A stretch of 64,000 nucleotides of DNA, taken from Lactuca virosa (taxonomy: Eukaryota > Streptophyta > Magnoliopsida > Asterales > Asteraceae). This document shows, one piece after another, positions 12,496-24,060 of this stretch. The notes under the pieces were generated by a model. That model worked only from the letters and a program-made list of their open reading frames with translations, was not told where the DNA came from and made no database searches. Numbering within the stretch: position 1 is the first letter of the stretch; each line of letters begins with the position of its first letter. The position numbers were made by a program, and so were the translations under genes. The stretch is from the NCBI GenBank assembly GCA_928212115.1, contig CAKMRJ010003334.1:34087027-34151026 (forward strand), read 5' to 3'.

Positions 12496-13465
12496 CATCA
12501 ATTTTTCAAATCACAAAATCAACTTTAGTCATAGAAGGGATATGTATTCGGGTAGTTAATCACCTTAAAATATTGATATGTTATCCCACTTATTTCCATG
12601 ATATGTTGTCTCTTAATCACCACTTATTGATTACTATCAAATGTTATAAAATGATCAGAACATACATATAAGGTTTCATAACTTCTTAACCTCATTTTAT
12701 AGTTTAAACCCTTATTACAAGTCTTCATGGAAGTTTTAGGGACAATCGCAGGCCAAATGTTATGAAAAGAAGATAAAAAGTTGGAATTCATATTAGGATT
12801 CTAGGAACCACACAACGCGTGTAATTTTACTCTTGAATTCCACATATCCTGTGGATGCCATACTCTACCAAAATACATGATTTTCTCATTAGGGAAGTGT
12901 ACTTTTCTCCCTTTGCTATCAATATTTCCAAACTAAACCAATAGAAACTGATGATTAGAACAAGTCTTAACCGCCTTAATTCATATCCAAATGGTTCTTA
13001 GTTCACTAGTCTTAATGTCTCAATGGTGAACACATGAAACATCAATCATCCACTTCAAGCCTTAAGTCATAAATGAATTCATATATGATTTTATATTACT
13101 TTCTTATGAATGTGATCAATAATGATCCACTAAAACATGATTCAAGTATCATATAAATCCTAATCTCAATCATTATTACATATTTGTATACATATTTTCA
13201 AGTATATATTTATGAATTTGTGAGGTTTCCAACCATACAATGAGATAACAGATTCATCTAAATCCTCTAAGTTTTATTACAAAACCTTCAAAATTTAAAT
13301 TATTTAGTTTTTTTACCAAAATTTTTGAAAGTTAGTTTTGATTTAAAACCAATCCTTCTATTCTATTTGTGATTTAACAACTGGAATCACCAATTCTATT
13401 CATAAACACTCAACATCAACCTTAGAATCAACATATGGTTCAACTTAATAACTCACAACTGAAAC
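12496..13465. other. AT-rich spacer without recognisable features
   Basis: No convincing ORF, LTR terminus or repeat was recognised here. It is probably older degraded retrotransposon sequence and separates the Athila-like remnants from the 5' LTR of gypsy A. Confidence 0.5.
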
Positions 13466-13523
13466 TGTAACATTCAGATCTATAAGGTATAATATTTTAT
13501 TTAAAATTCGTAAGTTATGGAAG

Positions 13524-13677
13524 GTCACGATGTGGTGGAGTCACCGCCACGACGTGGCATGCCCTGGTTGATCGCGTATTCCGTTTGCCTTCTCACGACG
13601 TAACTATATTTTGGTCATGACATGCAGACTGTTTGGGCCAAAACCCTAATTCTCGGGGTTGGTGCCCTATTTAAGGG
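13524..13677 (+). promoter_or_regulatory. Promoter block of LTR A with CCACGACGTGG motifs
   Basis: Near-palindromes GTCACGATGTGGTG (13524-13537), GCCACGACGTGGC (13546-13558) and TCACGACGTAAC (from 13593) are followed by AAACCCTAAT (13641-13650) and CCCTATTTAAGGG (13665-13677). The ACGTGG core resembles bZIP-type ACGT elements, which is inference. Confidence 0.7.
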
Positions 13678-14241
13678 CACTAAATCCTAGGGGTTCCTCA
13701 TTTTGCAGCCCCTATTTTCTGAGAAGCAATCCCCATCCCAAACCCTAGCATCCTTGAAGTATTTTTAGTGTGTGAAGGTTTTATGAAGGATAGAAGGAAG
13801 AATGAGTCCATCAAGTTGTGTGTTAGCTCAATTTTAACTTGGATCCAACATTCTCATCTCATTTATGACCATTTGGAGGTATCAAGTTCCCACCTTGATC
13901 ATTATATTGCTAGATCTTGTTTTAGGACCATTTTATGAGTTTGTTGGTCCCATTCTTCTTGTTCTTGGATTTTAAGTGGACTGCAGAACCTTTGAGCACA
14001 TTATTGACTTTTAGGTCTTAATTTTAGTTAGTAAGTGACATTGCTATGATTTCCCTCGTGTTTAAGAATTTCGTGTATCTATTAAGGTCTTAGGTTTAAA
14101 GTTATTTATTATTGGGATGTATTAATGGATAAAGTTGGAAACTTTATCCATCAAGACCTTAGGAAGGACCAGATCTAAGCTTTGGAGATCTTAAGGTTGA
14201 AGGATAACAACTTAACGCATTAAGTTGTGGAGACTTAGTTC

Positions 14242-14345
14242 CCATGACGTGGCAATTAGGCCGTCACGATGTGGCGACTGAAGGATACCCATCTGTTTTG
14301 TCTTTATTCTACCACGATGTGGCCAACAGGAGGCCACAACGTGGT
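14242..14345 (+). repeat. Second CACGATGTGG motif cluster in LTR A
   Basis: Copies include CCATGACGTGGC, CGTCACGATGTGGC, CCACGATGTGGCC and GGCCACAACGTGG. They are the same motif type as in the promoter block about 0.7 kb upstream. Confidence 0.8.
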
Positions 14346-14574
14346 GACTCACTGAAGTTGACTTTAACCGTTGACATTTTGATTTGGTTGACTTTTTGTC
14401 AATTTGCTAGTTTTAGAAGGTGGACTAAGGGTTCACCCTATATGGTTTATTACGTGGTGTGTAGCACCCGTTCTTTGTCTGCGAGAGCCTGTTAGCTGTT
14501 TACGACACTTTTAAGGTGAGTCTTCTCACTATACTATGTAGGATGCTAGTTGTCTTTGTGATACTTGCATGGCA

Positions 14575-14730
14575 GACCATGGGGTAGCCTATGACAACTG
14601 TATGAAAGACCACGGGGGTATCCCATGGCATTTCAAGGGAAAACCATGGGGTAGCCCATGGAACTTGGGTGTAAGACCATAGGGTAGCCCATGGAGTTTC
14701 AGGGAAAAGACCATGGGGTACCCCATGGAA
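14575..14730 (+). repeat. Minisatellite with CCATGGGGTAGCCCATGG units
   Basis: Several imperfect units of about 30-45 bp contain AGACCATGGGGTAGCCCATGG-like palindromic cores separated by variable links. The array ends just before the conserved GGGGAACTCACTAAGC block. Confidence 0.75.
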
Positions 14731-15002
14731 AATGTATGTATGGTATGTGGTATTTTGGGGAACTCACTAAGCTTTATGCTTACGGTTTTATGTTTAAATG
14801 GTTTTAGATACTTCCAGTTCCAAAGGGAAGGGCCCAACTTGATTGCATCGCATCCACTGGATATTCACACTTTTGATTTTACCATTACTCTGATTTTGTT
14901 TAGAAATAATTTTTGATACATGGATACCTTTTCAAAGTAATGAATGAATGTCTTGGTTGAATTCAAAACGAAAATTTTACTTGATATTTTTGGGACGTTA
15001 CG

Positions 15003-15693
15003 AGTTGGTATCAGAGCCTTGCTTTGAGGGATTCAGGCACACTCCCGGGTGTATCTGAACTCAAACTGAGGAATTGATAATCTTTTTAAAATAAAATAAA
15101 AATTTTCTAAAAGCTTTTTACAAAGAAAGGGGTGTGATGCGTGCAATCATCCGAGCTCAAGTAAGTGATTCCTAGAATACTCATACATAATTGATGTGTC
15201 ATATGTGTTATCGAATACCTGGTATGCTAGAACTTAGCATAAGGATCTGTTCAAGGTTGCATGCTAGAATTCCTATTAGGAGAGATGCCTATTAGGAGGG
15301 ATGCCTATTAGGAAATATGCTTTCTGATGTTGTGTTGCCTATAGAGTTTTACTGCTCGAATGTTGCATTCTTTGTGCTTTGTAGAACTCACATCGATGTG
15401 AGCTAAACATTAAATGAATATGTTAAGTTACATGTTGCAAAGGTTAAATAGTTTTATAATGAATGATTTGGCCTTATTGCACAAATCTTGTCTGAGTCCA
15501 ACCGTTGTAAGGCTGGGTCGTTTGCTCGAAAGATTACTTGGGTTTTGTTACATGTAGTTGTATTCATGAAATAGTTAGTTGGCATTGGTAGGAGTTTTTC
15601 AGCAGCTCATAGCAGGGTGCGCTAGGAACCTTAGAAGAGCCTAGGGAGTGTTTTAGTGTGAATGGTGTGCTGCTTAGAGAGTTTGAGATTATT
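15003..15693 (+). other. Primer-binding site and leader of gypsy A
   Basis: TGGTATCAGAGC at 15006-15017 matches the primer-binding site for initiator tRNA-Met. The noncoding leader that follows includes three ATGCCTATTAGGA-type repeats (15270-15320). Gypsy B interrupts it at 15694, before any gag start. The part from 15223 on recurs at 22630-23100. Confidence 0.8.
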
Positions 15694-15889
15694 TGTCACA
15701 CCCCCAAACCAGACGGCGGAAACGTCCGGGGGTGGAGGACTTCAATTGTAGTATCACAACACATGCATCATAGTAATCAAAGTACAAAAAACCATTGTAT
15801 TTAAAAAGTATAAGTATTTACATGTGTTCAATCATTATATATTGAACCAAAATAGTTATACATAAGAAGATATGACTCAACATAGCTCC
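15694..15889 (-). mobile_element. End of gypsy B LTR, first copy
   Basis: This is the minus-strand 3' terminus of the B LTR (plus-strand TGTCACACCC). It is interrupted at 15889 by copia C. The same 196 bp are at 23101-23296, and a third version at 32620-32815 shows the uninterrupted site. Confidence 0.85.
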
Positions 15890-16652
15890 TGTTGGATTAA
15901 TGTCTAAGTCCATAACTATAATTGGTAAGACTTGACCCGACCCGACATGGTCCATTTGGGTTGCATGGCATCATGCATTTGGATAGACTAAAATGAGAGA
16001 AACAACACTTAAGGTTTATTAATATATTATAAGTTCTAATATATTAATAAGGTTATTTAATTAGTATTGATCAAGAATTAATTTGGAATTAATTAAGTGA
16101 TCAAAAGGAGACTAATTAAATATATGGGTTGATTGTGTAAATCATTCATTCTTTTATATGTGGGCTTGTGATCCAAGATTCCTTATGTTGGATTAAGTCC
16201 ATGGGGTGACCCATGGATACTCCATGGAGGTTAAAATCCATGGAGCATAAGGAATGGGTAAAGTTATGAGTTACATGGTGTAACCCTAATAGCCACCATA
16301 TAAAAGAATCCCATGACTCAAGAAATCGGAGAATATATGTGAGGAAAAAGGGCTAGCCGATTTTATGAAGTGTTCCAATTTCTCTCAAGTCATTCCATGT
16401 GTATTTGATGTTGTGTGAACCATTTGAGGTGTCACACTTGGGGCACTAGGCACTCAAGCTTCATGAAGACATTCTACATCAAAGATGTATGTAATTCTAA
16501 CTTGAGATATTCATTTGAATCAGTGTTATTATGCTAGTTAGGGTGAATACCTTGGAAAGTTCATATTTGCATGTATAATAGAGAAAACATAGATCCAAGG
16601 TATTTAGGGTTGCATGTACACTTAGGAGTGTTAGAATGCTCAAAACCCAACA
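15890..16652 (+). mobile_element. 5' LTR of copia C
   Basis: This 763-bp LTR starts TGTTGGATTA and ends AAACCCAACA. It has a TATA box, ATATAAAAG, near 16298, and ends immediately before an initiator tRNA-Met primer-binding site. It differs from the copy at 23297-24060 by one inserted base and a few substitutions. It is preceded by GCTCC (15885-15889), matching the ACTCC after the right-hand copy with one change. Confidence 0.92.
16299..16306 (+). promoter_or_regulatory. TATA box of copia C LTR
   Basis: TATAAAAG lies 409 bp into the LTR, after GTAACCCTAATAGCCACCA. It suits a U3 core promoter. The same site is present in the right-hand LTR copy. Confidence 0.7.
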
Positions 16653-16653
16653 G

Positions 16654-16665
16654 TGGTATCAGAGC
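16654..16665 (+). other. Primer-binding site of copia C
   Basis: TGGTATCAGAGC follows the LTR end by one base and is complementary to the 3' end of initiator tRNA-Met. Confidence 0.9.
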
Positions 16666-16746
16666 CTAGGCTTGTTTTCAATTATACTTGATGCAAATTG
16701 CTGAAAAATGCTGAAAAAGTCGAATTTCGGGCATTCTGGGCACTGG

Positions 16747-16829
16747 ACTCGTCGAGTCCACTGATGAACTCGTCGAGTCCATGAAGAAAATCATCCTACT
16801 CATCGAGTAGGTTCATACACTCGACGAGT
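16747..16829 (+). repeat. ACTCGTCGAGT motif cluster in copia C leader
   Basis: ACTCGTCGAGT is at 16747-16757 and 16768-16778, ACTCATCGAGT at 16798-16808 and ACTCGACGAGT at 16819-16829, all within 180 bp after the primer-binding site. The same motif occurs in gypsy LTRs I, F and H and Athila-like LTR G. Confidence 0.9.
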
Positions 16830-19800
16830 AGGAGCCCCTGTCAGCATATCTTCGAGTTTTTTGGCTAGAAATGGACTAGGAACATTACCATAAGCTGTAT
16901 TTGAACCTATAAACCTGTTTTTGATGTGGTAATGTTCATTCTAATCCAATTTCAAAGATAATTGTCAATAGATTCATGTTTTGTATTAGTTTAATGATTA
17001 GGCTAATTACATGGAAAAAAAAGTTTGATTGAATTATCTTGTTCTTATGAGTTGCTTAGATTAATAGAAAAGTTATGTGAAATTGTTGTTTTCAATCCAA
17101 ATTAATCTAAGAGTTGGATCTAAAATGTGTTTTTGTAACTTGTCCTCAAGTTATATGAAAAGTCACATTAAATTTTCTTAAAACTCATAAAAGTTGGCAA
17201 AGGTTACAAAATGAAGAGTCTTGTCTTCATTGAATGATTTTATGACTCCATAACTTGTCCTCAAGTTATGGAGGTTCAAGAGTCACTTCATTAAGTAATA
17301 AAATGTGTAACCTTAATTAGTTCCACAAGTTACAAAAATAAAGAAAAGTTACATTTTTTCATTAGTTTAAAGTCTTCCATAACTTGTCCTCAAGTTATGG
17401 AACTTGAAGAGTTTTTTATTTAAAACTACTTTAAACACATAAGTTATGGAATTAATTAGTTTTGAATAGTTTCAAAACTTGCCCTCAAGTTTTGGAATTT
17501 GAAAAGTTTTCTTTTATGAATACTTTAATTCCAAGTTAAGCCCTTAGAATTTTAAAAGTTAAAATTCAACCCTTATACTTTATAATATTATAAGTTAATA
17601 ATATATATATATATATATATAAGAGAAAGTCAGTCTTACCGTTAGTAGGCCTCATTCTCGAAGTCGGTCTATAAGGGGGGTATAAGGTTACTGCCTATAA
17701 AATGGCAGTTTAATGGGTGTCCACTCTCACCCACCGCTTCCTTGACTAGTGGAGGGTCGTTAGCCGAACGGGTAGGACAAGGACTATAATTCTCCCTTCA
17801 TTAAAAGTATTAATGATAAATACTAAGTAACTAAACATTTATAAATTCCCAATCTTAGTTACTTAGGAAAATGTGAATTTGGTGCTAACCCATGAAATTA
17901 CACTTTGCACTTTGTTTAAGTCGGTTAGTGGAGCGTGTGTGGTTAACTGGCACACTAACTCGTATTTAACAAGGTAGGCAAGGGTAACTTAATGTTTATC
18001 ATAGTATTGATGGAGCGTGTGTGGTTAACCGGCACATCGATTGAGGGGTAAAAACTTAAGGGTACCAAGTATATTTGCATGGTTATTCACACCTTGTTTT
18101 GTGATCCTCGGCATCTCAGTCACAAAACCTGAAGGGCACACTCGAGATTGAAACATGCCATTGAACAGTTCAATGAATTTCAAAAGAATATAGGAGTTTC
18201 AAAACCAATTAAAACCAAATAATAAATTTCGTTTATCTTGGTGGAAATTGGTGAATCGTCATTCACCTACCTTCAAATATTTTATAGCTTGGATTACGGC
18301 ATCCCTCTTCCAAGTTATAAAAGTATTGTGTTGGGTCCTAGCCTTAATATTTCATATTGGGTGTTATATTAAGGACTTTAAATCAACTATCTTGAATATC
18401 TCCCAAAAGATGATCTTCCCAAATCTCTTGAAACAAGTTTTCCTAAAATGAAGATGATGTCCCATGGAAATCATACTTCTTTCACCTCCTCCAATTATTC
18501 TCTCTAACCCACAAGTTCCTGAAAAGTTTAAGGTCACTCAAGCCCTATTGGCAAGCAAAGGTCTATGTGTGATCACATCTTGGAGATGTAGTCACATATT
18601 GACAAGTCGGGAGAGTTGGGTGTCAAAGTCTAGAGGAAGCTGATGATCAATCACTTTCTAAGTCACATAGTGAGTTCCTTTGGGACTCCTATGAAACAGA
18701 CTATGACAAGACCCTTAATGATCTTATCTATTTGCTAAGATCAACTTCCTAAAACTTTATGGACATTGACAATGATGACATTGGATATCCAGTAAAGCTC
18801 TCTCTTCCCAATGGAAAGGGATCGCCCATAGTCAACTCGGTTGACCAAATGGTAAAGAGAAAGGCTAAAGTCTGAGATAGTCCCATTATCAAGGGTCCAT
18901 TGCCAAAGAAAGGGGCATTGGTTGCGAAGCTGCCAAATTTACCTAAGGATGTTAAAGTCAATAAGTTTGACTCTACTTCAGGTAAAGTCCACTATTTAAC
19001 TCTGCTAAGTTTCTATTCTGAGATTCTTGATACATGATGTGACTGGGTCACATGGGTGATGTTTTAAGAATCAAAGAAAAAGTGAAGAAACTTAAAGAAA
19101 GAATATGCTGAATCTGATCGCGTAGATGGATTTCTATCACATAGTTTGAAGATCGGATTCTTGAGCTACTTCTTAGGAGTTATGATATTGTGCTTAGGAA
19201 TAGATAACAACAAGTTTTCATATCGATTGTAAGGATGAGTTTTTCCGCAAAGTTTTAAAATAAAAGGTAAATCTTTTGATTTTATTTATTTTAAAATATC
19301 CTTACAATGGCATTTGTGAAAAACTGTGTTGCTTATAAGGTTCCATTAAGAGCAAGAGTGGAAATATGAATTTGATTCTTTCATTTGTGGTAGTGTCTAA
19401 ATTTACCAAATAAGGAAAGATTCTCATCACCCAAGTTTCAATTGGACCGAAACTTGGAATCATGCAATTTGTAGAGCATGATGAATGAGAACCTTCAAGC
19501 ATTGGAAAAATTAAGACTAACTACTTGTTCACATGGATGTGTGAGTCAAGTAACGGACTAAGGGATTGAGTACACATTCTTGTGCACTGATTAAGTCCAC
19601 CATAAAAGATCGATAAGACTATTCGTCATGATTTACTAAAGTTTAGTAAATATGGTTATACTTACAGGCTTAAGTATAATTCTGAAGCATTGGAAAAAAT
19701 TTCAGTGTATGGCGGAACGAATGAGAAGAATCAAATTAGGCAGAAGGATAAAAGTTTCTCAAATCTGAAAAGATGGGAGAGTACTTTAGTATCATGTTAT

Positions 19801-22629
19801 ATAATCATCTTAATGATTAAGAGACCTTATCACAATTCATCCTCTAAGTGCATTCTGGTAGCTAAGAAGAGGAGTTATGAATTGTTAAAGTGGTTAAATC
19901 AAGAAGATGAGTCATATTTCATTCCAAAACAATTCTTAGAGTCATACTCCAAGATTGTAACTTGAGTGACATGTCTTAAAGAAGGTTTAAAAACACTTGT
20001 CAAATGTAAGAGTAAAAGGTTTCTACTCTTGTACATTTGAAATTGGTAAGTTGTGATGTTTTGGATAAAACAAAGACCAACTAAGGCCAATTGTGAGAAG
20101 TGTTTGTCTTGATTAGAATCCACACTATCTCTTGAATATTTGACAAGAGAGTCTTATATGTCAAGAGGACAGTGGGAGTCTTAAAAGGTCTTGAAAGTCT
20201 CAAGAACTAATCAAGAGTAAAACCTAAAGTTCTTCACTAGCACACGACTTGAGGTTTATAACCTATCGTGTTGACTATTTCTGTGTCCATTCCAATTATA
20301 GTTGGCTTTGCATATGAGTTCTTAGAGTTCTCAATTGGTTGCACAGCAACTTGGAAGCAATGACAGACCCTTGAGCTGCCACATGGCAAAAAATTAAGAT
20401 TGAGTTCAGTCCATATGAGTTTGAATTTGTCATTATCCTTGTCTTGTGACTATGGTTTTGACAATTCACATGGATAAGAACACATACACCATTAAATCTA
20501 AGTGTCATAAGGTTTCTCTCCGATTCATGAAAATGATGGTGAGGAAACACTTTCACTAAGTAGATTTTAGCTAGATAGCAATTGTGATATTTGCATTCTC
20601 AAAGTCGTTAGTGGAGCATGTGTGGTTAACCGGCACACTAACATGGACTTGTGAGAAGTGGCAAAGGTCTAAACAATTGAGACTATGATTACGGCATCCC
20701 TTTTCATAGTTCTTAAAATTGTTTAGACACACAAGTGTGCTATCTAACGCAAGGTGTATGATTTTGATAAAGTTTTATCAAAGCAATCTAGTATCAGAAA
20801 TCTGAACTTTATTTCTGAGTACATGTCAAAGCTAGTGGGAGCATAAGTGTTATGCTAATAATCATCGTGTTAGTGGGAACATGATAATTATGATAAAGGT
20901 TGCAAGTTAGCAATGTTAATTATAGAAAGCAAAAGGTTTCAATTGAGAAAAAGTTGTTTTGCTATAATTAAGGGAGATGAAATTATACTTCATCTCAAAT
21001 CTAAAAGTTTAGATTGAGGTTTTAAATCGTATTTAGTCAAGGATATATATATGAATTTCATGTTGGAATGGCTCAACATAAGGAAATTCTATATATGGGT
21101 CCATTATTTGCGTTTGAAAATTCGATTATGATTACGGCATCCCTTTTCATAATCTGAATTATGAGAACTTGGCAAATTGAAATGGAAATATTATAGCAAA
21201 AGACTGGTTTAGTCTTTATGTAAGACATCGTGAATCGTGTCTCATATGCTTCGGATATAGGATCGATTACATGTGCTATATTCATCCTTTCTAAAATTTT
21301 CCAAATGTTTGGGGCATTAAGAAGGGAAAAGGTCTAGAACTGGATATGACTAAAAGGACTAAGCAATTGTCGAGGACAATCTAAGGTTTACCAAAGATTG
21401 GTTGCTCAAGGACAGTTGGAAGTATAGTGTTAATTCTGGAAGGACCATATTGACATAATCTGTAAGGAGGCAACTCTTGTTCAAAAGTGATAGTCAAAAT
21501 GGATTATGGAAATGTTTCAAAGTTAGAAATTATTCAACCTGTGTAAGATTAGGAAACTTAATGCAAGAAGGATGTTTCCAAGGAGTTGATCTCCTTGGAA
21601 TGCTCTGTAATGTTTGTTGTCAAGTCCTTGTGACTTTGTGCATAATCATTACAAGAGGATCAATGCATATAAGTTTAGAATCTAACAGATTCAGTAAATG
21701 GCATGAATTTGGAATTCTTGCATTTGCAGCAAGGATTTGGGACTGTGAAAAGAGAATCATTGAAGTTATGTTCAATTGATCTATTTCACAAAGTAAAGAT
21801 CATAGACAAACATAGTATGCATACTTGGTGTATGGCATGACTAGTGTTTAGAAAACATAGTGTACATGCTTGGAGCATGGGACAACTATTGTTTTAATTC
21901 AAGTATAAAGTTGATAGTTTGAAACAGTATACAATGAATAATGTGTAATCATATGGTGATAAATAAAAGGTGTTTTATTTATATTCATAAGTTCTGAGAC
22001 CATATTGGATTCGATTATTATTGTGTTTCACTTTGCATGTTTTGACTTCCAAAATAACTAGGTCATTCTTCCTGAATGATTAAGTTATTCAAACCATCCA
22101 CAGTCGGTCATATGTTGGAAGTAGATATGAATCAAGACTGTCATGGGTTGGGCTTGTAGAGGTCTAAGATGTGGGACAAGGTGGTGCTACAACACTCATG
22201 AGTGTTCATAAGTTCTGAGTATTGGATTCAACCCGCGCTCATTGGAATCACTTCATGGATTTTATCACGAGTGATCATGAGACGATAATATCTTATATTC
22301 TTCAAACCTAGAGATATGAGTTGTTACTATGAGTTGGTTATACATTGATTGCACGAAAACGCATTGGTAACTCGATGTTATAAAACGTGCCTTTGTGTAT
22401 GATTCAACAAGTAGTAGAACAAGCCATATGAATCGAATTTTATCCATTCCTTTTACCTTCGGGATAAAAGCGATATCTGTGGGCCCCTCGATGATTTGGT
22501 GATGACAAATGTAAGTGCTCGGCCGGGCCTGGACTGATTTGATTTGTTCAATTAGTCAGTCGTCATAAATCGGAAATCGGGAAACAACAAATGGACAGAG
22601 AGAATGATTATAATCCATGTCTAAATCCT

Positions 22630-23100
22630 TATGCTAGAACTTAGCATAAGGATCTGTTCAAGGTTGCATGCTAGAATTCCTATTAGGAGAGATGCCTATT
22701 AGGAGGGATGCCTATTAGGAAATATGCTTTCTGATGTTGTGTTGCCTATAGAGTTTTACTGCTCGAATGTTGCATTCTTTGTGCTTTGTAGAACTCACAT
22801 CGATGTGAGCTAAACATTAAATGAATACGTTAAGTTACATGTTGCAAAGGTTAAATAGTTTTATAATGAATGATTTGGCCTTATTGCACAAATCTTGTCT
22901 GAGTCCAACCGTTGTAAGGCTGGGTCGTTTGCTCGAAAGATTACTTGGGTTTTGTTACATGTAGTTGTATTCATGAAATAGTTAGTTGGCATTGGTAGGA
23001 GTTTTTCAGCAGCTGATAGCAGGGTGAGCTGGGAACCTTAGAAGAGCCTAGGGAGTGTTTTAGTGTGAATGGTGTGCTGCTTAGAGAGTTTGAGATTATT
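22630..23100 (+). repeat. Second copy of the gypsy A leader segment
   Basis: This matches 15223-15693 with only a few substitutions. It begins at TATGCTAGAACTTAGCATA, directly after the broken 3' part of copia C, and runs into the B LTR end. A leader of the outer element does not belong here in a simple insertion, so it records a rearrangement. Confidence 0.9.
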
Positions 23101-23296
23101 TGTCACACCCCCAAACCAGACGGCGGAAACGTCCGGGGGTGGAGGACTTCAATTGTAGTATCACAACACATGCATCATAGTAATCAAAGTACAAAAAACC
23201 ATTGTATTTAAAAAGTATAAGTATTTACATGTGTTCAATCATTATATATTGAACCAAAATAGTTATACATAAGAAGATATGACTCAACATAGCTCC

Positions 23297-24060
23297 TGTT
23301 GGATTAATGTCTAAGTCCATAACTATAATTGGTAAGACTTGACCCGACCCGACATGGTCCATTTGGGTTGCATGGCATCATGCATTTGGATAGACTAAAA
23401 TGAGAGAAACAAACACTTAAGGTTTATTAATATATTATAAGTTCTAATATATTAATAAGGTTATTTAATTAGTATTGATCAAGAATTAATTTGGAATTAA
23501 TTAAGTGATCAAAAGGAGACTAATTAAATATATGGGTTGATTGTGTAAATCATTCATTCTTTTATATGTGGGCTTGTGATCCAAGATTCCTTATGTTGGA
23601 TTAAGTCCATGGGGTGACCCATGGATACTCCATGGAGGTTAAAATCCATGGAGCATAAGGAATGGGTAAAGTTATGAGTTACATGGTGTAACCCTAATAG
23701 CCACCATATAAAAGAATCCCATGACTCAAGAAATCAGAGAATATATGTGAGGAAAAAGGGCTAGCCGATTTTATGAAGTGTTCCAATTTCTCTCAAGTCA
23801 TTCCATGTGCATTTGATGTTGTGTGAACCATTTGAGGTGTCACACTTGGGGCACTAGGCACTCAAGCTTCATGAAGACATTCTACATCAAAGATGTATGT
23901 AATTCTAACTTGAGATATTCATTTGAATCAGTGTTATTATGCTAGTTAGGGTGAATACCTTGGAAAGTTCATATTTGCATGTATAATAGAGAAAACATAG
24001 ATCCAAGGTATTTAGGGTTGCATGTACACTTAGGAGTGTTAGAATGCTCAAAACCCAACA
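23297..24060 (+). mobile_element. Right-hand LTR of copia C
   Basis: This 764-bp LTR is nearly identical to 15890-16652. It is preceded by GCTCC and followed by ACTCC, the imperfect target duplication. No polypurine tract precedes it; instead it has the same left flank as the 5' LTR, so in context it looks like a solo LTR joined to the truncated element. Confidence 0.9.

Larger units (their letters stand above)
13466..15002 (+). mobile_element. 5' LTR of gypsy A
   Basis: It starts TGTAACATTC and ends near GGGACGTTACG (expected TTACA), followed by a primer-binding site. It carries CACGACGTGG-type motifs at 13524-13610 and again at 14242-14345, a CCCTATTTAAGGG core at 13665-13677, a GACCATGGGGTAGCCCATGG minisatellite at 14575-14730, and the conserved GGGGAACTCACTAAGC block at 14757-14772. 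Confidence 0.85.
16653..22629 (+). mobile_element. Internal region of copia C, degenerate or non-autonomous
   Basis: Almost 6 kb separate the primer-binding site from the break at 22629, but no open frame exceeds about 100 codons. The leader (to about 18310) matches that of copia D, and the 3' part (about 22140-22600) matches the noncoding tail of D. Between them, faint copia-like traces survive in several frames (for example near 18480-18560 and 19680-19900). A GTGTGGTTAACCGGCACA-like element occurs at 17929-17954, 18011-18036 and again at 20611-20638. A GATTACGGCATCCCT string occurs near 18292, 20690 and 21128, so leader pieces seem to have been copied into the body. The polypurine tract is missing, replaced at 22630 by duplicated flank. 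It looks like a non-autonomous relative of D, or a very old copy. Confidence 0.75.

Noticed and set aside
12496..13465. A further LTR or 5' end of copia D
   Set aside because: No TG...CA ends, primer-binding site or match to the copia LTR was seen.
16654..16665. TGGTATCAGAGC sites (also 15006, 32605, 60041) as tRNA gene pieces
   Set aside because: They follow LTR ends directly and are primer-binding sites; no tRNA cloverleaf is present.
21477..21779. 100-codon open frame in copia C
   Set aside because: No domain, poor composition and overlapping decayed copia sequence; most likely chance.
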